Program-made: the position numbers and the translations under genes
DNA from: Rhodoferax sp. UBA4409
GTDB taxonomy: Bacteria; Pseudomonadota; Gammaproteobacteria; Burkholderiales; Burkholderiaceae_C
DNA: 6,405 nucleotides
Direction: 5' to 3'
Assembly: GCA_002390825.1 (NCBI GenBank)
Contig: DGQR01000142.1
Span: 20,940-27,344, forward strand
The notes under the pieces: generated by a model
Told to the model about the DNA's origin: nothing
The model's database searches: none
The model's input: only the letters and a program-made list of their open reading frames with translations
In this document: positions 6,004-6,405 of the stretch, piece after piece
Position numbering within the stretch: the stretch's first letter is position 1
Layout of the letters: each line of letters starts with the position of its first letter

Positions 6004-6405
6004 ATGTCTACACCCTCCCAAGCCCGGCCTGTGCGCGCCCCCCACGGCACCACCCTGCATTGCAAGAACTGGCTTACCGAAGCCGCCTACCGCATGCTGC
6101 AAAACAACCTGGACCCTGAGGTGGCAGAAGACCCGGATGCGCTGGTGGTGTATGGCGGCATAGGCAAGGCGGCACGTAACTGGGAATGCTTTGATGCCAT
6201 CCTGGAGAGCCTGCGCAACTTGAATGAAGACGAAACCCTGCTGGTGCAAAGTGGCAAACCGGTGGGCGTGTTCCGCAGCCATGCCGATGCGCCTCGGGTG
6301 CTGATTGCCAACTCCAACCTGGTGCCCAAGTGGGCGACCTGGGAGCACTTTCACGAGCTGGATAAAAAGGGCCTAATGATGTATGGCCAGATGACGGCCG
6401 GCAGC
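6004..6405 (+). CDS. hutU: Urocanate hydratase (urocanase), N-terminal 134 residues (3' end outside window)
   Basis: A cytoplasmic NAD-dependent enzyme that hydrates urocanate to 4-imidazolone-5-propanoate, step two of histidine degradation. Its product is the substrate of HutI. The 134 residues present match the start of urocanase closely: LHCKNWLTEAAYRMLQNNLDPEVA (18-41), VVYGGIGKAARNWECFDAI (48-66), DETLLVQSGKPVGVF (76-90), PRVLIANSNLVPKWATWEHF (97-116) and LDKKGLMMYGQMTAGS at the window edge. About 420 residues, including the catalytic cysteine region and the Rossmann-like NAD domain, lie outside (usual length about 555). The ATG at 6004 gives the normal N-terminus. It is transcribed away from the hutC operon, and the expected partner hutH is not in this window; it may lie downstream of hutU. 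Confidence 0.97.
   Translation, partial: MSTPSQARPVRAPHGTTLHCKNWLTEAAYRMLQNNLDPEVAEDPDALVVYGGIGKAARNWECFDAILESLRNLNEDETLLVQSGKPVGVFRSHADAPRVLIANSNLVPKWATWEHFHELDKKGLMMYGQMTAGS

Noticed and set aside
5960..6011. Inverted pair GTAGAC (5960-5965) and GTCTAC (6006-6011), which could pair across the hutU leader and start codon
   Set aside because: Only six bases with a 40-base loop, and the second arm is partly start codon and coding sequence. Chance is a sufficient explanation. TGTCTACA at 6005-6012 resembles the operator but is not palindromic.
5200..6354. An open frame on the - strand running in phase into hutD for about 385 extra codons
   Set aside because: It lies over hutC in a different frame and opposite hutU, both of which have strong family motifs. 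The added protein is Arg/Pro/Ala-rich with no recognisable domain. It is a GC-rich shadow; hutD starts at 5199.
1..6405. tRNA or rRNA genes, CRISPR arrays, insertion sequences, phage genes or defence genes
   Set aside because: None seen on either strand by eye. The window is almost entirely filled by the seven genes described, with only two short gaps.

Overview
The window holds most of a histidine-utilisation (hut) locus from what is very probably a betaproteobacterium of the Burkholderiales, most likely Comamonadaceae (Rhodoferax/Acidovorax-like). This placement is an inference from the GC-rich coding style, the gene order and the protein sequences. No database search was run.

Layout. A divergent control region of 73 bp (5931-6003, or 79 bp if hutC starts at its ATG) separates two transcription units. 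Rightward, on the + strand, is the 5' part of hutU (urocanate hydratase), cut by the window end at 6405. Leftward, on the - strand, are five tightly packed genes in the order hutC (GntR/UTRA repressor), hutD (bicupin HutD protein), hutI (imidazolonepropionase), hutG (N-formylglutamate deformylase) and hutF (formimidoylglutamate deiminase). All four junctions are 4-base stop/start overlaps (ATGA three times, GTGA once), so the block should act as one translationally coupled operon. After a 52-bp gap with no convincing terminator comes a - strand methyl-accepting chemotaxis protein gene, cut by the window start.

How the genes work together. HutH (not in this window) would convert histidine to urocanate, HutU makes imidazolonepropionate, and HutI opens the ring to N-formimidoyl-L-glutamate. 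HutF then removes ammonia to give N-formyl-L-glutamate, and HutG releases formate and L-glutamate. This is the five-step HutF/HutG route, not the one-step formiminoglutamase route. HutC is expected to repress both directions from a perfect 10-bp palindrome (5949-5958) between the divergent promoters, with urocanate as inducer. HutD is the accessory protein thought to limit hut activity.

Novelty. I see no previously undescribed system. The points most worth a second look are the fully overlapped five-gene cassette, the possibly leaderless hutC transcript, the shared operator, and the chemoreceptor gene at the operon's end.
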